Origin: an uncultured SAR86 cluster bacterium
Lineage (GTDB): Bacteria > Pseudomonadota > Gammaproteobacteria > Magnimaribacterales > AG-339-G14
Length of the DNA: 64,000 bases
Direction of reading: 5' to 3'
NCBI GenBank assembly: GCA_902589965.1
Contig: CACIUX010000002.1
Location: forward strand, 1-64,000
Under the pieces are notes generated by a model, which saw only the letters and a list, made by a program, of their open reading frames with translations, had not been told where the DNA came from and did no database searches. A program made the translations under genes and the position numbers. Each line of letters starts with the position of its first letter. Position 1 is the stretch's first letter. Positions 44,698 through 55,858 of this stretch are shown here, one piece after another.

Positions 44698-45990
44698 TCA
44701 CTTACCTATACAAAAAGCGGAAAATATTTCCCCCAAAAAGTCATCGGCGCTCATGGGAGACTTAATGTCTCCTAACAAGATATCTGCCAACTTAAGGTGC
44801 TCTGCAGCTATATCAACGTTTTTCATATCAATTGGGCCCGGACAAGAGTCTATTTCCAAAAATGCTTTTTTAACCAAGTTTCGATGCCTTTCTCTAGCTG
44901 AAAATAAAGCATCAGTTACACCGCCCGAAAGGAGCTCGTAAATTTTTTCTTCAAGAGCACCGATGTTTCTTTTTTTAAGAGCAGAAACGACAACCCCATC
45001 AAACCCTTTGGGCGGGCCAGATATGTCAGACTTATTAAAGACTTTTAAGATATTTTCGTCTTTTTTTAGGCTAAAATCCCTGTTTTCCGAATCAACAACC
45101 TCCAAGATCAGGTCTGCACCCTCTATTAACGATCTAGATTTATCTATTCCAAGCTTTTCTATTTCATCCTTCGTTTCTTCGTTAATTCCTGCTGTATCAT
45201 AAATATCTACTTGCAGGTCTTTAATTTGGATTTTTTTATAAATTGGGTCCCTGGTAGTTCCTTTAATTTCAGCCACAATCGAAGCTTCTTCTCCAGAAAG
45301 AATGTTCATAATGCTAGACTTGCCCACGTTTGGAGGCCCAGCGACGACAACCCTGTGTTCAGACATTATCCTTATTCCTTCCTCTATTCTTGCATCAAAA
45401 TCCTCTAAAAGACATCTAAAATCATTGAAAAGACTATTAATTTGCATAAAATCTATGTTTGTATCTTGGTCAGAAAAATCAATTGAAGACTCTACAAGTA
45501 TTCTTATTTTTCTCAGATTTTCCAAGATTTTGTCTACACTTTCACCGAAATTGCCAGAAACTGACTTTGATGCTGCCACCATTGCAGCGCCAGAGCTAGC
45601 ATTTATGAGGTCGATAACGGCTTCAGACTGCGCAAGGTCAATCTTGTTGTTAAGAAAGGCTCTTTGGGTAAATTCGCCTGGCTTTGCGTCTCTGGCGCCC
45701 AACTCAATGCATTTCTGAATCAAAGCCCTAACAATCAAAGGATTTCCGTGACACGATATTTCAGCCACATCTTCCCCAGTGTATGATGCAGGGCCTTCAA
45801 AACAAGATATAAGACACTTTTCAATAAACCCCTCCGAAAGGCTTGTTTCGGCTACTTTTGATGTTCCATGGTCAAATTTTTGTGAAAATAGGCCATAAAT
45901 GATGCTTTTCACCTCTTTTCCGCTAATTCTTACAATTGATATAGCCCCTCTTCCTGGAGGAGTAGAACAAGCGACAATTGCCTGCTCCAT
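44698..45990 (-). CDS. mnmE: tRNA modification GTPase MnmE
   Basis: Partner of MnmG in wobble-U modification. The family start 'MEQAIVACSTPPGRGAISIVRISG' is at 45990; the track's 19 extra residues run into yidC and are spurious. N-terminal formyl-THF-binding domain, helical domain with inserted G domain ('VVAGPPNVGKSSIMNIL', switch 'GTTRDPI', 'DTAGINEETKDEIE'), and C-terminal 'FCIGK' with the conserved Cys. 430 residues. Starts 7 nt after yidC. Confidence 0.97.
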   Translation of the reverse strand: MEQAIVACSTPPGRGAISIVRISGKEVKSIIYGLFSQKFDHGTSKVAETSLSEGFIEKCLISCFEGPASYTGEDVAEISCHGNPLIVRALIQKCIELGARDAKPGEFTQRAFLNNKIDLAQSEAVIDLINASSGAAMVAASKSVSGNFGESVDKILENLRKIRILVESSIDFSDQDTNIDFMQINSLFNDFRCLLEDFDARIEEGIRIMSEHRVVVAGPPNVGKSSIMNILSGEEASIVAEIKGTTRDPIYKKIQIKDLQVDIYDTAGINEETKDEIEKLGIDKSRSLIEGADLILEVVDSENRDFSLKKDENILKVFNKSDISGPPKGFDGVVVSALKKRNIGALEEKIYELLSGGVTDALFSARERHRNLVKKAFLEIDSCPGPIDMKNVDIAAEHLKLADILLGDIKSPMSADDFLGEIFSAFCIGK

Positions 45991-45997
45991 TATTTTC

Positions 45998-47638
45998 TTA
46001 GAATCTTTCCCTGGGAGAATGCATAAGCATTTGTAGGGCAGAAACAAGTGAGTTAACCAACCAATAAAGCACTAGCCCCGCCGGAAAGAAAGCAAAAAGT
46101 ACACCAAAAATAATAGGCATAAACTTAAAGATCCTCGCCTGCATTGGATCTACACCCGCCGGTTGAGGCTGCAAAAGCTGCATTAGATACATTGCCCCCA
46201 TGTTTAACAAAGGCAGAATAAACAATGGGTCCCTTACAGACAAATCAACAATCCAAAACATGAATGGCGCATGTCTGAGCTCAACCGTCTCAATTAGAAC
46301 CCAATAAAAAGCAAGGAAAAAAGGCATTTGTAGCAGCATTGGAAGGCATCCCAGCGCAGGATTCACTTTTTCTTTTGAATAAAGAGCCATCATCTCCCTA
46401 GACATAGCCTGCCTGTCGTCACCATACCTCTCTTGAAGCTCCTTGATTTTTGGCTGAAGTTGCCTCATTTTCCCCATACTCTTGTATGCAACATAAGACA
46501 GAGGCCATAAGAAAATCTTTATTAGGACTGTCACCAGCACAATAGACCACCCCCAGCTGCTAATTGCTTGATTAATAAGGTTCATTACCCAAAAAATTGG
46601 CTGACCAATCCAATAAAGGAAACCATAATCTATGGCTAAACCGAGCTTTGGGTGCATTAAGTCTAAATTTTCCTTAATTTTTGGACCAGAATAGACTGCA
46701 TACGCGTTTTTTATTGAGGCGCCTGGAGCAACCTTTTTGGTCTCTTCAACAAATCCAACAGAAAAAGAACCATCATTTTTATTTTTCTTACCTTGAAGTA
46801 GGCTGTTGGACGACTGATTGGGTAGTAGGGAGGTTAAGAAATAATGTTGAATCATTGAAATCCAACCCCCGCTGGTTGAAGTTCTAAATTCTACTTCTTC
46901 GATTTCTGAGAAAGATCTTTTGTCATAGTTTTCACCATCATAAGAAAACGCAGGGCCCAAATATGCCCAAGAAGAAGGTTGGGTAAATATGCCCCCAGAA
47001 CCAGAAATAGTTTTCTCGGATGAGCGGTTTATTTTTGCATATGGCGCGACTGAAACTTCTACGACTTCTCCATTAAAAAATTCTTCATCAAAATTAATTC
47101 TGAAGTTTTCCCCCAAGCTAATTTTCTTAGAATGAGTGGAGCCATTTGGAAGTCTTCTTATAATCTCAACTGAATCTTTTGTTTTAGACAATACAGAAAA
47201 ATAATTTCCTTCTGGCGCGTTAGACATTCCTGAAACAACAAAACCACCATCTAAAAAATAGTTCTCTTTACCACACTTGTTGAAAAGTAAAGTATTAGCC
47301 TGACCATTAATTTCCAAAGGATAATTCAATAATTCTGATTTTATAATCTGTCCGTTGGACAGGCTTATTTCAAGCTTCTGATTTTCATTAGAGACTTCGA
47401 CTGTTTCTTCGGCGCCACATATCAAAGAGGTGATATTGCTTGACTCAGCAAAAGAACTTGACTCATCCACAAAAGAATCAGGCTCAGGGGTTGGATTAGT
47501 TGGTAAGTACTCACTATCGTTTAAAGTGTTTTCAGAAGTTGATTCTTCCTGAGCGGGCGGATTCCAATTGATAAGCAATAAATAACTAAAAATGAAGATT
47601 GAAAATACTAAAAAGTATCTTTGAAAATTATCAATCAT
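45998..47638 (-). CDS. yidC: Membrane protein insertase YidC
   Basis: Inserts and folds inner-membrane proteins with or without Sec. Start set at 'MIDNFQRYFLVFSIFIFSYLLL' (47638), since the 14 extra residues in the track lie in yidD. N-terminal helix, a large periplasmic P1 beta domain (about 60-330), then the core of five helices with 'GWSIVLVTVLIKIFLWPLSYVAYKSMGKM' (conserved Arg-type groove region), 'LGCLPMLLQMPFFLAFYWVL' and 'GLVLYWLVNSLVSALQM'. 546 residues. Start overlaps yidD by 8 nt. Confidence 0.97.
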   Translation of the reverse strand: MIDNFQRYFLVFSIFIFSYLLLINWNPPAQEESTSENTLNDSEYLPTNPTPEPDSFVDESSSFAESSNITSLICGAEETVEVSNENQKLEISLSNGQIIKSELLNYPLEINGQANTLLFNKCGKENYFLDGGFVVSGMSNAPEGNYFSVLSKTKDSVEIIRRLPNGSTHSKKISLGENFRINFDEEFFNGEVVEVSVAPYAKINRSSEKTISGSGGIFTQPSSWAYLGPAFSYDGENYDKRSFSEIEEVEFRTSTSGGWISMIQHYFLTSLLPNQSSNSLLQGKKNKNDGSFSVGFVEETKKVAPGASIKNAYAVYSGPKIKENLDLMHPKLGLAIDYGFLYWIGQPIFWVMNLINQAISSWGWSIVLVTVLIKIFLWPLSYVAYKSMGKMRQLQPKIKELQERYGDDRQAMSREMMALYSKEKVNPALGCLPMLLQMPFFLAFYWVLIETVELRHAPFMFWIVDLSVRDPLFILPLLNMGAMYLMQLLQPQPAGVDPMQARIFKFMPIIFGVLFAFFPAGLVLYWLVNSLVSALQMLMHSPRERF

Positions 47639-47873
47639 TCTTTGCTTTCTCCGGAACGGGATCATAACCATATGATCCAAGAGGATGACATTTTGAAATT
47701 CTTTTTAAGCTGTAATATGTGCCCTTCATCACGCCATGAATCTCAATACAATTTTTAGCGTACTCAGAACATGTTGGTTGAAATCTGCAAGTGGGTCCAA
47801 AGTAGGGACTCACTGATCTTTGATAAACAACAATCAAGAAAACTAATATTTTTTTTAAATCAAATCTTTTCAA
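47631..47873 (-). CDS. yidD: Membrane protein insertion efficiency factor YidD
   Basis: 80 residues with the invariant 'YQRSVSPYFGPTCRFQPTCSEYA' and 'KRISKCHPLGSYGYDPVP' Cys-rich blocks and an N-terminal amphipathic helix. Thought to aid YidC. Nested between rnpA (14-nt overlap) and yidC (8-nt overlap), the conserved order. Confidence 0.97.
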   Translation of the reverse strand: MKRFDLKKILVFLIVVYQRSVSPYFGPTCRFQPTCSEYAKNCIEIHGVMKGTYYSLKRISKCHPLGSYGYDPVPEKAKND

Positions 47874-48186
47874 TTTTTGACTCTAAATCAATGAAATTTT
47901 TTTTTACTTTTAATTTATCAAATTCCTCTATTTTATTTTTAACCATGAGGACGGCGTCAAAAGAGTTTAGCTCAGATCTCATTATAATCTCTCTAAATTT
48001 TCTTTTAATATAATTTCGATTGACAGCTAATTTAACAAACTTTTTTTGAATAATAATTCCAGTCCTGGTTGAGGATATTTCGTTTTTTTTCAGAATTACT
48101 AGAAAGGGCCCAGATGAGAAGGAAGTGTCTGAATTTTTGAAGACGTTATCAAAATCTTTTTTTCCTACCAGAGCAGGCATTTTCAT
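47860..48186 (-). CDS. rnpA: Ribonuclease P protein component
   Basis: Basic 108-residue protein that binds RNase P RNA for tRNA 5' processing. The RNR-type motif is 'AVNRNYIKRKFREIIM', with N-terminal 'GKKDFDNVFKNS'. Rather divergent but position between rpmH and yidD is decisive. The ATG is one base after the rpmH stop. Confidence 0.95.
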   Translation of the reverse strand: MKMPALVGKKDFDNVFKNSDTSFSSGPFLVILKKNEISSTRTGIIIQKKFVKLAVNRNYIKRKFREIIMRSELNSFDAVLMVKNKIEEFDKLKVKKNFIDLESKIEKI

Positions 48187-48187
48187 T

Positions 48188-48322
48188 TTAAGCAGATAAA
48201 ACTTTTCTGCCTTTTCTTCTTCTGTTGTTTATAACAGCTCTGCCGCCGGCAGAAGACATTCTGGCTCTAAATCCGTGAGTCCTTTTCCTTTTCAGTTTGC
48301 TTGGTTGATATGTTCTTTTCAT
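48188..48322 (-). CDS. rpmH: 50S ribosomal protein L34
   Basis: 44 residues, absent from the ORF track because of length. Reading the minus strand from 48322 gives '[18 protein letters not shown]' and so on to '[11 protein letters not shown]' and a TAA at 48190-48188, the full standard L34. Directly followed by rnpA. First leftward gene from the origin. Confidence 0.98.
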   Translation of the reverse strand: MKRTYQPSKLKRKRTHGFRARMSSAGGRAVINNRRRKGRKVLSA

Positions 48323-48400
48323 TACGAGTTAATTAAGATGGAGAATGATATATTAATTAAGTGAATAAATAAAACTCTAATTAATTATATTATTAACAAG

Positions 48401-48437
48401 TTATTCACAATTTTTCACATGATTATCCTGTGGATAA
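48401..48437. promoter_or_regulatory. DnaA box cluster
   Basis: TTATTCACA at 48401-48409, TTTTTCACA at 48411-48419, and TGTGGATAA (reverse of TTATCCACA) at 48429-48437. All three fit TTWTNCACA exactly. A fourth, one-mismatch word AGTGAATAA lies at 48360-48368. Confidence 0.8.
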
Positions 48438-48439
48438 GT

Positions 48440-48445
48440 TATAAT
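48440..48445 (+). promoter_or_regulatory. dnaA promoter -10 element
   Basis: TATAAT 20 nt before the dnaA ATG. A DnaA box (48429-48437) ends just upstream in the spacer, so DnaA could repress its own transcription. No good -35 was found; TTCACA at 48414 is 20 nt away. Confidence 0.5.
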
Positions 48446-48465
48446 AAAGATATTATTATCTTTTT

Positions 48466-49800
48466 ATGAATTATCAAGCCTGGGAAGAATGCAGAAAATC
48501 GCTTGAACTAGAGCTAAACCAGGATGAATTCTCTACTTGGATAAGTCCATTAGCTTACTCAGAAGAACAAGACGAATTTGGCATGCAAGCTGTAACGCTT
48601 CTAGCCCCAAATGATTTCATCAAAGAACATGTTAAACAAAATTATGATTCCATCATAAAACAATATTTATCTAGATCTCTTGATTCTGAAAATCTAAGTT
48701 TAAATTATGATTTATTCAATTCTCCTAAACCATTGATTACAAAGGATAAATCTAAAAAAATTCCTTTTCTAGATGACAAAGAAAATTCACTTTTTGAAAA
48801 TTTTACATTCGAAACTTTTGTTGAAGGTAAATCGAATAATATAGCTTTAGCTGCGGCAAAACAGGTTGCTGATTCACCCAAAGGTGCATACAACCCTTTA
48901 TTTATATACGGCGGGGTTGGTTTAGGTAAAACTCATTTAATGCATGCTGTAGGAAATAAACTTAAAGAAAAAGATCCATCTAAAAGAATTGTTTATATTC
49001 ATTCCGAGAGGTTTGTAAGTGATATGGTTAAATCACTTCAATTAGGAGCAATAAATGAGTTTAAGCAGTTTTATAGAGGCGTAGATGCCTTGCTTATAGA
49101 TGATATTCAGTTTTTTGCAGGAAAAGAACAGTCTCAAGAAGAACTTTTTCACACTTTTAATGCGTTATTGGAAGGAGGCCAGCAAATGATACTCACTTGC
49201 GACAGGTATCCTAAAGAAATAGAGGGATTAGAAGAAAGACTTAAATCCAGGCTAGGCTGGGGTTTACCAGTGATTGTAGAGCCTCCTGAGCTTGAAACTC
49301 GAGTAGCAATCTTACTAAAAAAAGCCGAAGAGCTTAATTTAAATATGCCACAAGACTGTGCTTTCTTTATATCTGAAAGGATCAGATCTAATGTAAGAGA
49401 GCTTGAAGGGGCGCTAAAAAGAGTTGGCGCGAATGCAAAATTTGCAAACAAAGAAGTTGATTTGAATTTAATTAAAGAATCTCTGAGAGATTTACTTGCC
49501 ATTCAAGCTAGACAAGTCAGTATTGACAATATCCAGAAGACAGTTTCAGATTATTTCAATATAAGGCTTTCTGATCTGTTATCATCTAAACGAAACAGGT
49601 CTCTCGCCAGACCTAGACAATTATCGATGAGTTTAGCCAAAGAACTAACAAATCACAGCCTTCCCGAGATAGGAGACGCATTTGGAGGCCGGGATCATAC
49701 AACGGTTCTTCATGCATGCAAAAAAATAGGAGAATTGAGACAAGGAAATACTGAGTTGGACGAGGATTATAAAAACCTGGTAAGAGTCCTCACCGCTTGA
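48466..49800 (+). CDS. dnaA: Chromosomal replication initiator protein DnaA
   Basis: AAA+ initiator that opens oriC. Domain I '[24 protein letters not shown]', P-loop '[17 protein letters not shown]', Walker B '[10 protein letters not shown]', and domain IV with the DnaA-box signature '[15 protein letters not shown]'. 444 residues, near the usual size with a short linker. No clear ribosome-binding site before the ATG. First gene of the rightward dnaA-dnaN-recF-gyrB run. Confidence 0.99.
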   Translation: MNYQAWEECRKSLELELNQDEFSTWISPLAYSEEQDEFGMQAVTLLAPNDFIKEHVKQNYDSIIKQYLSRSLDSENLSLNYDLFNSPKPLITKDKSKKIPFLDDKENSLFENFTFETFVEGKSNNIALAAAKQVADSPKGAYNPLFIYGGVGLGKTHLMHAVGNKLKEKDPSKRIVYIHSERFVSDMVKSLQLGAINEFKQFYRGVDALLIDDIQFFAGKEQSQEELFHTFNALLEGGQQMILTCDRYPKEIEGLEERLKSRLGWGLPVIVEPPELETRVAILLKKAEELNLNMPQDCAFFISERIRSNVRELEGALKRVGANAKFANKEVDLNLIKESLRDLLAIQARQVSIDNIQKTVSDYFNIRLSDLLSSKRNRSLARPRQLSMSLAKELTNHSLPEIGDAFGGRDHTTVLHACKKIGELRQGNTELDEDYKNLVRVLTA

Positions 49801-49802
49801 TT

Positions 49803-50903
49803 ATGGAATTTAATATAAATAAAAATGATCTTGTTGAGCCAGCCTTGCTGGCCTCAAATGTATCTGAAAAAAGGCAGTCAATTCCTATTCTGTCAAACGT
49901 ATTAATTTCTGCGGCCAAAAATTCAATAAAAATAACGGCAACTGATTTAGAAATTGAATATAAAACAACAATTGAAGGAGTAGAAGTTATAAAAGAGGGC
50001 GAAGTTACAGTATCTGCTAGAAAACTAGCAGATTTAGTAAGATCAATACCAGAAGATACAAAGCTGAACTTTTGCCTAATTGATAACCAGATAGAAATTA
50101 AAGCCTTAAAGTTCCAGGCAGATTTAGCTACATTGCCAGCTAGTGACTTTCCCTCTATTGATTCTGCTGATTTCAGCAGCTCTATTAAGATTTCTTCTTC
50201 AGCCTTAGCTGATATGATTGGTTCAATATCTGTGGCAATGGCTGCTCAAGATGTAAGATATTACCTAAATGGGTGCCTTTTAGAGACAAAAGGAAACGCA
50301 TTATGCGTGGTATCAACTGATGGCCATAGGCTGGCTTTTACAAAAACATCAATTGATGGTTTAAAAGAGGATTTTAGGGTTATTGTTCCCAGAAAAGCCG
50401 TTATGGAATTGCAAAAAATTATTTCTGCTAACGACGAAGAAATCACGTTAAATGTATCTCAGAATCAAATCAATGTTGTAGGCTCTGTATTTTCCTTCAC
50501 TTCTAAATTAATCGAGGGCAATTATCCTGATTATGAAAAAGTTTTTCCGGTTGGTGATGAATCTAAACTTATTGTCGATAAAAATGAATTTAATACTGCT
50601 CTGAGCAGAGCTTCAGTTCTTTCAAATGAAAAATACAGAGGAATTAGATTGAGTCTTAATAAAGATTTACTGAAAATTGAGGCAAATAATCCAGAAAAAG
50701 AAAGTGCTGAAGAAGAAATAAAAGTTGATTATTCCGGCCCAGAGCTAGAAATTGGTTTCAATATAAGCTATTTACAAGAATCCCTTACAACTATTAAAGA
50801 TTTATCTGCAGAAATAGTTTTTTTTGGTCAAGAATCAAGTTGCATTGTTAAAAATAAGGAAAACGAAGATCTAATACACGTCATTATGCCTATGAGACTC
50901 TAG
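49803..50903 (+). CDS. dnaN: DNA polymerase III beta sliding clamp
   Basis: Ring-shaped processivity clamp, 366 residues in three repeated domains. The track starts at TTG 49797, but the ATG at 49803 gives the normal 'MEFNINKNDLVEPALLASNVSEKR'. 'SIPILSNVLI', 'VSTDGHRLAF' and C-terminal 'VIMPMRL' are family hallmarks. Starts 2 nt after the dnaA stop. Confidence 0.98.
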   Translation: MEFNINKNDLVEPALLASNVSEKRQSIPILSNVLISAAKNSIKITATDLEIEYKTTIEGVEVIKEGEVTVSARKLADLVRSIPEDTKLNFCLIDNQIEIKALKFQADLATLPASDFPSIDSADFSSSIKISSSALADMIGSISVAMAAQDVRYYLNGCLLETKGNALCVVSTDGHRLAFTKTSIDGLKEDFRVIVPRKAVMELQKIISANDEEITLNVSQNQINVVGSVFSFTSKLIEGNYPDYEKVFPVGDESKLIVDKNEFNTALSRASVLSNEKYRGIRLSLNKDLLKIEANNPEKESAEEEIKVDYSGPELEIGFNISYLQESLTTIKDLSAEIVFFGQESSCIVKNKENEDLIHVIMPMRL

Positions 50904-50907
50904 TCTC

Positions 50908-51930
50908 ATGGGTTTAAAAAAATTAGAGCTATCTTCTTTTAGAGCCCTCTCACAAAAATTTTTCTCCTTTACTGACACAAATCTTATTTCAGGGAAGAAC
51001 GGTTCTGGAAAAACTACTTTATTGGAAAGTATTTATTTCTCGATAGAAAATAAGTCGTTCAAAACCAACAACATGAGTTCTTTTTATCCATTTGAAGAAG
51101 ATTTTTTTGCTTTGAAAGCCATATTTGACGACAATTCGAAGCTAGAGCTTTCAAGAAAAAAAACTAAGGCGCTGGTCAGGCAAATCACTCCAAATGAATC
51201 AATATTAAATGATGTTTGTCCATTTTTAATTAACAACTTTGCATTAAATTATTTAGAGTCTTCATCTGAAACCAGAAGAAACTTCTTAGATTTTTATTTG
51301 TTTCACGTGGAACATAATTACAAAAAAAAATACATAGAGTTTCAAAAATCTCTGAGACTAAGGAACAATGCGCTCAGAGAAGCAAACATGAAAACTTTCA
51401 AAATTTGGAACGATCTATTTGTCGAAAAATCAATAGAAATTTCATGTTTAAGAAATAAGCATTTGGAGAAAATAATTCCATTGCTAGAAGTAAATTTTGA
51501 TAAGGATTTTCCTACGGAAAAAAAGGTAAATTTCAGGGTTGAAAATCTATGGTTGGAAGAAGAAGATTTTAAGAATGAATTGCGCGAAGTTTATCAAAAA
51601 GATTCGGAAGTAAAATTTTCAACGGTTGGGCCGCATAGGCTTGATCTTCTCTATAATGTCAATGATGTAAAATCAGGGGATATTTTATCCAGAGGAGAAC
51701 AGAAGCTATTGATTTTATTAACAATATTAGGATTTAATCAACACATACATAATCTCGGAAATAAGCACTCAATCTTTTTAGTTGATGACTTGCCTTCTGA
51801 GCTAGATGAGGAGAATTTTCTAAAATGTTTGGAGCTAATTTTAGATGCTCCAGGACAGAAGTTTGTGTCCTCAATTGACCCTGATTTTTTAGGTATAAAA
51901 GGGCGATTTAATACCCTAATTGCTTTATAA
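50908..51930 (+). CDS. recF: DNA replication and repair protein RecF
   Basis: SMC-like ATPase that helps load RecA at gaps. Walker A 'ISGKNGSGKTTLLESIYF', ABC signature 'LSRGEQKLLILLTIL', Walker B 'SIFLVDDLPSELD'. 340 residues, slightly short. The parS palindrome at 51299 lies inside, encoding L-F-H-V-E-H. 4 nt after dnaN and 6 nt before gyrB. Confidence 0.97.
   Translation: MGLKKLELSSFRALSQKFFSFTDTNLISGKNGSGKTTLLESIYFSIENKSFKTNNMSSFYPFEEDFFALKAIFDDNSKLELSRKKTKALVRQITPNESILNDVCPFLINNFALNYLESSSETRRNFLDFYLFHVEHNYKKKYIEFQKSLRLRNNALREANMKTFKIWNDLFVEKSIEISCLRNKHLEKIIPLLEVNFDKDFPTEKKVNFRVENLWLEEEDFKNELREVYQKDSEVKFSTVGPHRLDLLYNVNDVKSGDILSRGEQKLLILLTILGFNQHIHNLGNKHSIFLVDDLPSELDEENFLKCLELILDAPGQKFVSSIDPDFLGIKGRFNTLIAL
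51299..51314. promoter_or_regulatory. parS: parS centromere site inside recF
   Basis: TGTTTCACGTGGAACA is a 16-bp near-palindrome; its reverse complement, TGTTCCACGTGAAACA, equals the well-known chromosomal parS consensus. It is the only full match I noticed. It would load ParB from the parB gene at 40313, near the origin. Confidence 0.88.
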
Positions 51931-51933
51931 TAA

Positions 51934-54372
<2,439 letters not shown>

Positions 54373-54381
54373 ATTCAAATT

Positions 54382-54404
54382 CCCCTTCCCCTTCCCCTTC
54401 CCTT
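54382..54404. repeat. CCCCTT tandem tract after gyrB, G-quadruplex capable on the minus strand
   Basis: Three CCCCTT units and a final CCCTT start 10 bp after the gyrB stop. The complementary strand reads GGG-AA-GGGG-AA-GGGG-AA-GGGG, four G-runs with 2-nt loops, a textbook G-quadruplex pattern and striking in such AT-rich DNA. Confidence 0.85.
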
Positions 54405-54470
54405 TTATAATAATTATTAATACTATTTATTACTGTTACTAATAAATTAATAAAAAAATAGGAGTTTTTT

Positions 54471-54779
54471 ATGTTACAAATTACAAAATTTGAGATGCAC
54501 AGCGGTGCTGATAGAAATACCTTTGGAAATGCAGCTTATGCAGTATGTAAAACTGCAAAAAGTAGTCCTGGCGTCAATGATGCTAAATATTATTGGGTAA
54601 ATCCCAATTTAATTGCATTCATTGTTGATGCAGAGCCAGGATCGTGGGGTTCAGGAGCACAGCCAACTTCAGAGGCAATGAAAGCTTTATTTGATTTATC
54701 TGATATTTCAACGCAAGTTGCTAACGAAACTTGGATGGGCGCTAGAGAAGGAACTGATAACTTCAATTTAGCAAAATAA
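54471..54779 (+). CDS. Hypothetical small protein
   Basis: 102 residues, no signal or membrane segment. 'GADRNTFGNAAYAVCKTAKSSPGVNDAKYYWVNPNLIAFIVDAEPGSWG' suggests helix, strand, strand; a monooxygenase-like alpha/beta barrel is possible but not shown. A strong ribosome-binding site (TAGGAG) and a dedicated perfect hairpin after it mark it as a real single-gene unit. I do not recognise the family. Confidence 0.82.
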   Translation: MLQITKFEMHSGADRNTFGNAAYAVCKTAKSSPGVNDAKYYWVNPNLIAFIVDAEPGSWGSGAQPTSEAMKALFDLSDISTQVANETWMGAREGTDNFNLAK

Positions 54780-54782
54780 TCT

Positions 54783-54811
54783 TTGAGTCAGCTATTTGTT
54801 AGCTGACTCAA
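54783..54811 (+). terminator. Hairpin terminator after the 54471 gene
   Basis: TTGAGTCAGCTA, loop TTTGT, TAGCTGACTCAA: a perfect 12-bp stem starting 4 nt after the stop codon. The following T-run is poor (ATTAAATTTAATTC), so it may be Rho-aided or protect the mRNA end. Confidence 0.75.
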
Positions 54812-54839
54812 TTAAATTTAATTCATTTATAATTCTTTG

Positions 54840-55856
54840 ATGATCAAAATCATTTTTATATTATTTTTAAGTTCATCAAGTTTTCTTTTTGCTTCAGATT
54901 TTTCTTCAGAGAGAGGAATGACAAACTTACTCGGTTCAGAAACTTGGGCGAGATGTGCAACGGAGATGTCTAAGAATAATGCAAAGGTTTATGAGCTTTC
55001 ATACGAAAGAACCTCAACAATGCCCTTGTCTCCATTTGCAGGTGAGTACAAACCAAAATTTTTACCTGAACTGGGTTTCGAAAACTCTAATCACATTTAT
55101 ACGATGGACGTACTCAATGAAAACGTGAATGACGGAAATCAAGGAACCCAGATTGACGCTCTTGGACACTTTGGACATTCAGATAAATTTTGGGATGGAA
55201 AAGGCGAGGTGGATCTTTCTGGTGTTCGATACTTCAAAGGTTTAACTGCTAAAGAAGTTAAACCATTTCCAGAATCTCCATTGCAAAAATTAGGAATTGA
55301 AACAGTTCCTCCTATCATCACGACGGCTGTTTTGCTAGACGTTAGAAAACATTCCTTTGGTGGAAGATCTATGAAGGCTGGTGAATACGTAACCGTAAAA
55401 CATATCGAGGAAACTTTAAAAAAATCATCGCTGAAAAAAAGAGGAATTTTGCCTGGTGATGTTGTCCTTATTTACACTGGATGGAGTGATCAATATGAGG
55501 ATCCAGACGAAAATAAAATTTATTACTCTAAGGCACCGGGAATATCTTTTAATGCCGCAAAGTTTTTAGCTGCTAAAAAAGTTGTAGGAGTAGGTGTAGA
55601 TAATTGGGGGGTAGATGCCTTTGGTGATCCAAGCGAAATGGGTAAAGAGGTGTCTCAAAATCCTGATGGCGTTGTTTTACCGGCACACTATTATTTCTTA
55701 ACTCAGGTTGGCATTCACACTATAGAAAACTTAAAGCTTGATTTACTTGCTCAGGATTCTGTTGATCTTTCATGCGTGATGATTCTCCCACTAAAAACGA
55801 AGGGTAGCGCGGCCTCACCAATCAGACCTGTCGCTATAGGATCTTCAAGATCCTAA
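54840..55856 (+). CDS. Exported cyclase-family protein (kynurenine formamidase-like)
   Basis: 338 residues from the ATG at 54840 (the track's TTG is 3 nt earlier). Residues 1-18 form a signal peptide. The mature part is a metal-dependent cyclase-family hydrolase (PF04199 type): the metal motif reads 'NQGTQIDALGHFGH', 'GRSMKAGEYVTVKHIEE', 'GDVVLIYTGWSDQY' and 'VVGVGVDNWGVDAF'. Compared with HxGTHxDxPxH the first two His are Asn and Gln; Gln is usual in one subfamily, the Asn is odd. Ring-opening hydrolysis of an amide or lactone is likely. Converges on the 55859 gene. Confidence 0.88.
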   Translation: MIKIIFILFLSSSSFLFASDFSSERGMTNLLGSETWARCATEMSKNNAKVYELSYERTSTMPLSPFAGEYKPKFLPELGFENSNHIYTMDVLNENVNDGNQGTQIDALGHFGHSDKFWDGKGEVDLSGVRYFKGLTAKEVKPFPESPLQKLGIETVPPIITTAVLLDVRKHSFGGRSMKAGEYVTVKHIEETLKKSSLKKRGILPGDVVLIYTGWSDQYEDPDENKIYYSKAPGISFNAAKFLAAKKVVGVGVDNWGVDAFGDPSEMGKEVSQNPDGVVLPAHYYFLTQVGIHTIENLKLDLLAQDSVDLSCVMILPLKTKGSAASPIRPVAIGSSRS

Positions 55857-55858
55857 CT

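Larger units (their letters stand above)
48323..48465. other. oriC: Likely replication origin (oriC) between rpmH and dnaA
   Basis: 143-bp gene-free stretch between divergent rpmH and dnaA, very AT-rich ('AATTAATTATATTATTAAC'), with three strong DnaA boxes at its dnaA side. Genes on both sides point away from it, as expected for diverging forks, and a parS site is 3 kb away. Short compared with E. coli oriC, so some elements may lie elsewhere. Confidence 0.72.

Noticed and set aside
45990-46047. Extended MnmE start at 46047
   Set aside because: The 19 extra residues lie inside yidC and are not part of the family; 'MEQAIVACSTPPG' at 45990 is the standard start.
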